Shown piece after piece: positions 62,109 to 64,000 of a stretch of DNA of 64,000 nucleotides (positions are counted from its first letter, which is position 1; each line of letters opens with the position of its first letter). The DNA comes from Colwellia marinimaniae. Lineage in GTDB: Bacteria; Pseudomonadota; Gammaproteobacteria; Enterobacterales; Alteromonadaceae. The notes beneath the pieces are model-generated. The model saw nothing but the letters and a program-made list of their open reading frames with translations, was not told the DNA's origin and ran no database searches. The position numbers were made by a program, and so were the translations under genes. Location of the stretch: positions 141,814 through 205,813 of the forward strand of contig NZ_BDQM01000005.1 of the NCBI RefSeq assembly GCF_002207865.1, given 5' to 3'.

Positions 62109-63519
62109 ATGAAAATTGATGTCAATTCACTCACCAATGACCCAGAGCAACTCAAGAAAATGCTGTTTGAGTTGCAGGCTAAAACTGCCCAAGCATTGGC
62201 GGCCAAAGATAAAATAATCACCGAGCAAGCCATCCGAATCAATCAGTTTATTGAACGCTATGAAATAGCCAAACGTAAACAATTTGGTCAAAGCTCAGAG
62301 CAACTTCCCTGTGCGGGTGAAACCTTCAATGAAGCAGAAGAAATCATCGATGAGGTTGATAAAGCGTTATTAGCCGAGCCTGATACTAACAAAAACGTTT
62401 CCATTAAAAGTATACCAAAGCGCAAGCCACTACCGAAAACCTTACCTAGAAAAGTAGTAACTATTGATTTATCACTTGACGAGCAAGTGTGTGATTGTTG
62501 TCATAGTAAACTGCATAAAATGGGTGAAACCCGCAGTGAGAAACTCGAGTTTGTGCCTGCGCATATCAAAGTGATCGAAACAGTTCGCCCCAAATATACC
62601 TGTAAGCAGTGCGAGAAAACGGGGACAGGCAATCAAGTGAAAATTGCCCCCATGCCTGCAACACCTATTCCAAAAGGTATTGCAACGTCGAGCTTGCTGA
62701 GTCAAATCATCAGTGCGAAATATCAATACGGATTACCACTCTACCGACAAGAAAGTATGTTTAATGAGTATGGTATTGTGCTGAGTCGAAAAACCATGTC
62801 AGATTGGGTCATTCGGTGTAGTGGGTTACTTAGTCCATTGGTTGATGAATTAAAAACCACGCTGCTTAGTCAACCGGTAATACATGCCGATGAAACGCCT
62901 TTAAAAGTTATCAAAGCCGATAGAGCCAGTAGCTACATGTGGGTGTATTGTTGCGGTAGCGATACCGGACGAAACAAGGACATAAGAAATATTGTTTTGT
63001 ATGATTATCACAACTCACGAGCTGCCGCTTGTGTGGTTGATTATCTTGATGGCTATGATGGTTACCTGCAAGTTGATGGTTATGCTGCGTATGGAAAAAC
63101 AGAGGCAATATTAGCTGGCTGTATGGCGCATGCCCGTCGAAAGTTCATTGATGCTAAAACAGTGCAAGGAAAAAACAAAACCGGCAAAGCTGATGTTGCT
63201 TTAAATCTAATAGGTAAACTCTACGGTATTGAAGTAAGTTTGAAAGGTAAAACGGCTGAAGAAAAATATTTAGCGAGGCAAGAAAAATCTAAAGTCATCA
63301 TTGATAAGCTTACAGGTTGGGTTATCGAAAATAAAGATAAAGTGCCACCGAAAACTAAACTTGGGGAAGCGATGACTTATTGGTGTAATCAAGAATATAA
63401 GCTCATCACCTACTTAAAAGATGGCCGTATAAACATTGATAATAATCGAGCAGAGCGAGCAGTAAAGCCGTTTGTCATTGGCAGAAAAAACTGGTTGTTC
63501 TCCAATACCCCCTCGGGGT
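62109..63519 (+). pseudogene. tnpC: IS66 TnpC transposase, C-terminus removed by IS10-like insertion
   Basis: About 470 native residues. An N-terminal leucine-zipper-like helix (ELQAKTAQALAAKDKIITEQAIRINQFIERYEIAKRKQFG) is followed by a zinc-finger region (VCDCCHSKLHKMGE, YTCKQCEKTG) and a DDE domain (VIHADETPLKV, YLQVDGYAAYG, CMAHARRKF, NNRAERAVKPFVIGRKNWLFSNTPSG). After SNTPSG the usual 35-residue tail is replaced by unrelated sequence from the next element; the fused frame runs to 63611. The ATG at 62109 is chosen over the in-frame TTG at 62106. Probably inactive. Confidence 0.88.
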
Positions 63520-64000
63520 CTGAGGGATCCCCATTTCTTTATCTGAATTGTGCATCCGCGCATGCCTTTAACCCTCCTAGTGCTAGAGCAATGTCAGCAA
63601 CATTAAACTGATATTGTTCTCGTCTGATTAACTCCTTTCCCAATCGAAAATAAGATAGTACTCGTCTAGATTTAACCGTGTTAGCTTGGAAGTCTTTATA
63701 GTAGCCTTTTATGTAAGCCATTTTTCCTACCAATATCAATGAAAATTGGGTAAGCATTGCTATCATGAGTAAAATATTTACTCGTTCTAAACTTGAACTT
63801 CGGCAAAAATTTAGTGCTAGGCCGTAACGTTCATTTTTTGTATCTCTAAAGCCTTCTTCTATCTGCATTCGTTGATTGTATAAGTTGACAATCCGCTCTG
63901 CAGGCCACTCTAATTCAGGCATGTTGCTCACTAACAACCAAGGCTCTCTACCGCCTTTAGCATACTCTAAGCTTACGCTTCTTCTACTTTTTTTACCGTC
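63520..64000 (-). mobile_element. IS4-family (IS10-like) insertion sequence, one end only
   Basis: The end reads CTGAGGGATCCCCAT at the junction with tnpC, closely like the IS10 terminus (CTGAGAGATCCCCT as I recall it). The transposase reads inward from the window edge. The other end lies outside the window. Confidence 0.75.
63539..64000 (-). CDS. IS4-family transposase (partial, C-terminal about 153 residues)
   Basis: The frame is open to the window edge (DGKKSRRSVSLEYAKGGREPWLLVSN). It contains the IS4 YREK signature, Y-(2)-R-(3)-E-(6)-K, in LYNQRMQIEEGFRDTKN, followed by the typical tail (RYGLALNFCRSSSLERVNILLMIAMLTQFSLIL and RRVLSYFRLGKELIRREQY). The N-terminal part with the first Asp residues is off the window. 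Confidence 0.9.
   Translation of the reverse strand, partial: DGKKSRRSVSLEYAKGGREPWLLVSNMPELEWPAERIVNLYNQRMQIEEGFRDTKNERYGLALNFCRSSSLERVNILLMIAMLTQFSLILVGKMAYIKGYYKDFQANTVKSRRVLSYFRLGKELIRREQYQFNVADIALALGGLKACADAQFR

Larger units (their letters stand above)
61302..63519 (+). mobile_element. IS66-family insertion sequence, interrupted at its 3' end
   Basis: The left end begins near GTAAATGCATCTAACAAATG (IS66 elements start with GTAA) and holds the standard tnpA-tnpB-tnpC order. The right end is absent. After tnpC codons for SNTPSG the sequence changes into the end of an IS10-like element at 63520. The target duplication cannot be checked. Confidence 0.85.

Noticed and set aside
1..64000. tRNA, rRNA or known riboswitches
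   Set aside because: Intergenic regions were read for cloverleaf-like or conserved aptamer patterns; none was convincing by eye, and a covariance-model search would be needed to exclude them.

Overview
The window is AT-rich gammaproteobacterial DNA. Its gene content points to a marine Alteromonadales member, most likely Colwelliaceae: an apt-dnaX-ybaB / recR housekeeping neighbourhood, a TtpC-type TonB system, membrane-bound AraC regulators, SapC plus tryptophan-halogenase-like genes beside TonB-dependent receptors, and short palindromic MITE-like repeats. The family call is an inference from gene content. No rRNA, tRNA or CRISPR array was seen.

Left flank (1-4.5 kb): a partial ETF:ubiquinone oxidoreductase gene diverges from etfBA across a region holding two fatty-acid-type (PsrA-like) palindromes. 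A YciH/SUI1 gene and recR follow. Right flank (49-60 kb): ybaB, dnaX and apt, then a receiver-only response regulator, a YehS-like protein, a YbaK-like deacylase, an HvfA-like Cys-rich repeat protein, and a six-gene TonB2-type energy-transduction operon (DUF3450, TtpC-like, ExbB, ExbD, TonB, TPR). In many gammaproteobacteria ybaB and recR are adjacent. Here they lie on the same strand but about 44.6 kb apart.

The inserted block (about 4.5-49.1 kb) is a beta-glucan / cello-oligosaccharide utilisation island. It encodes a CBM6-GH5 endoglucanase lipoprotein, two GH3 lipoproteins, a GH1 beta-glucosidase, a GH94 phosphorylase coupled to a gluconokinase (suggesting cellobionate use), two GPH-type symporters plus a remnant of a third, an FHS/GluP-type transporter, two TonB-dependent receptors, a CBM9-like protein, three flavin-dependent halogenase-like proteins, SapC, a GH63/GH37-like exported enzyme, a lipoprotein ADP-ribosylglycohydrolase, an esterase, an EEP-family hydrolase, an ethylene-receptor-like histidine kinase, two membrane-anchored AraC regulators, a LacI regulator and glucokinase. 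Seven copies of a LacI-type operator (TGTAAGCGCTTACA, two with one mismatch) sit in promoter regions throughout the island. They probably form the local regulon of the LacI protein at 46980.

Proposed flow: extracellular GH5 releases oligosaccharides, TonB-dependent receptors bring them into the periplasm, lipid-anchored GH3 enzymes trim them, inner-membrane symporters take up disaccharides and glucose, GH94 and GH1 cleave them in the cytoplasm, and glucokinase and gluconokinase feed the products into central metabolism. The role of the halogenase-like proteins is unknown.

The right end (61-64 kb) is a mobile-element scar: an IS66 element truncates a sulfotransferase-like gene and is itself interrupted by an IS4-family (IS10-like) element that runs off the window. 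Other notable items are a complete E. coli-style programmed -1 frameshift signal in dnaX, a 42-bp tandem repeat expanding the tau linker, and a small chimeric ORF that looks like a deletion scar at the recR-side edge of the island.
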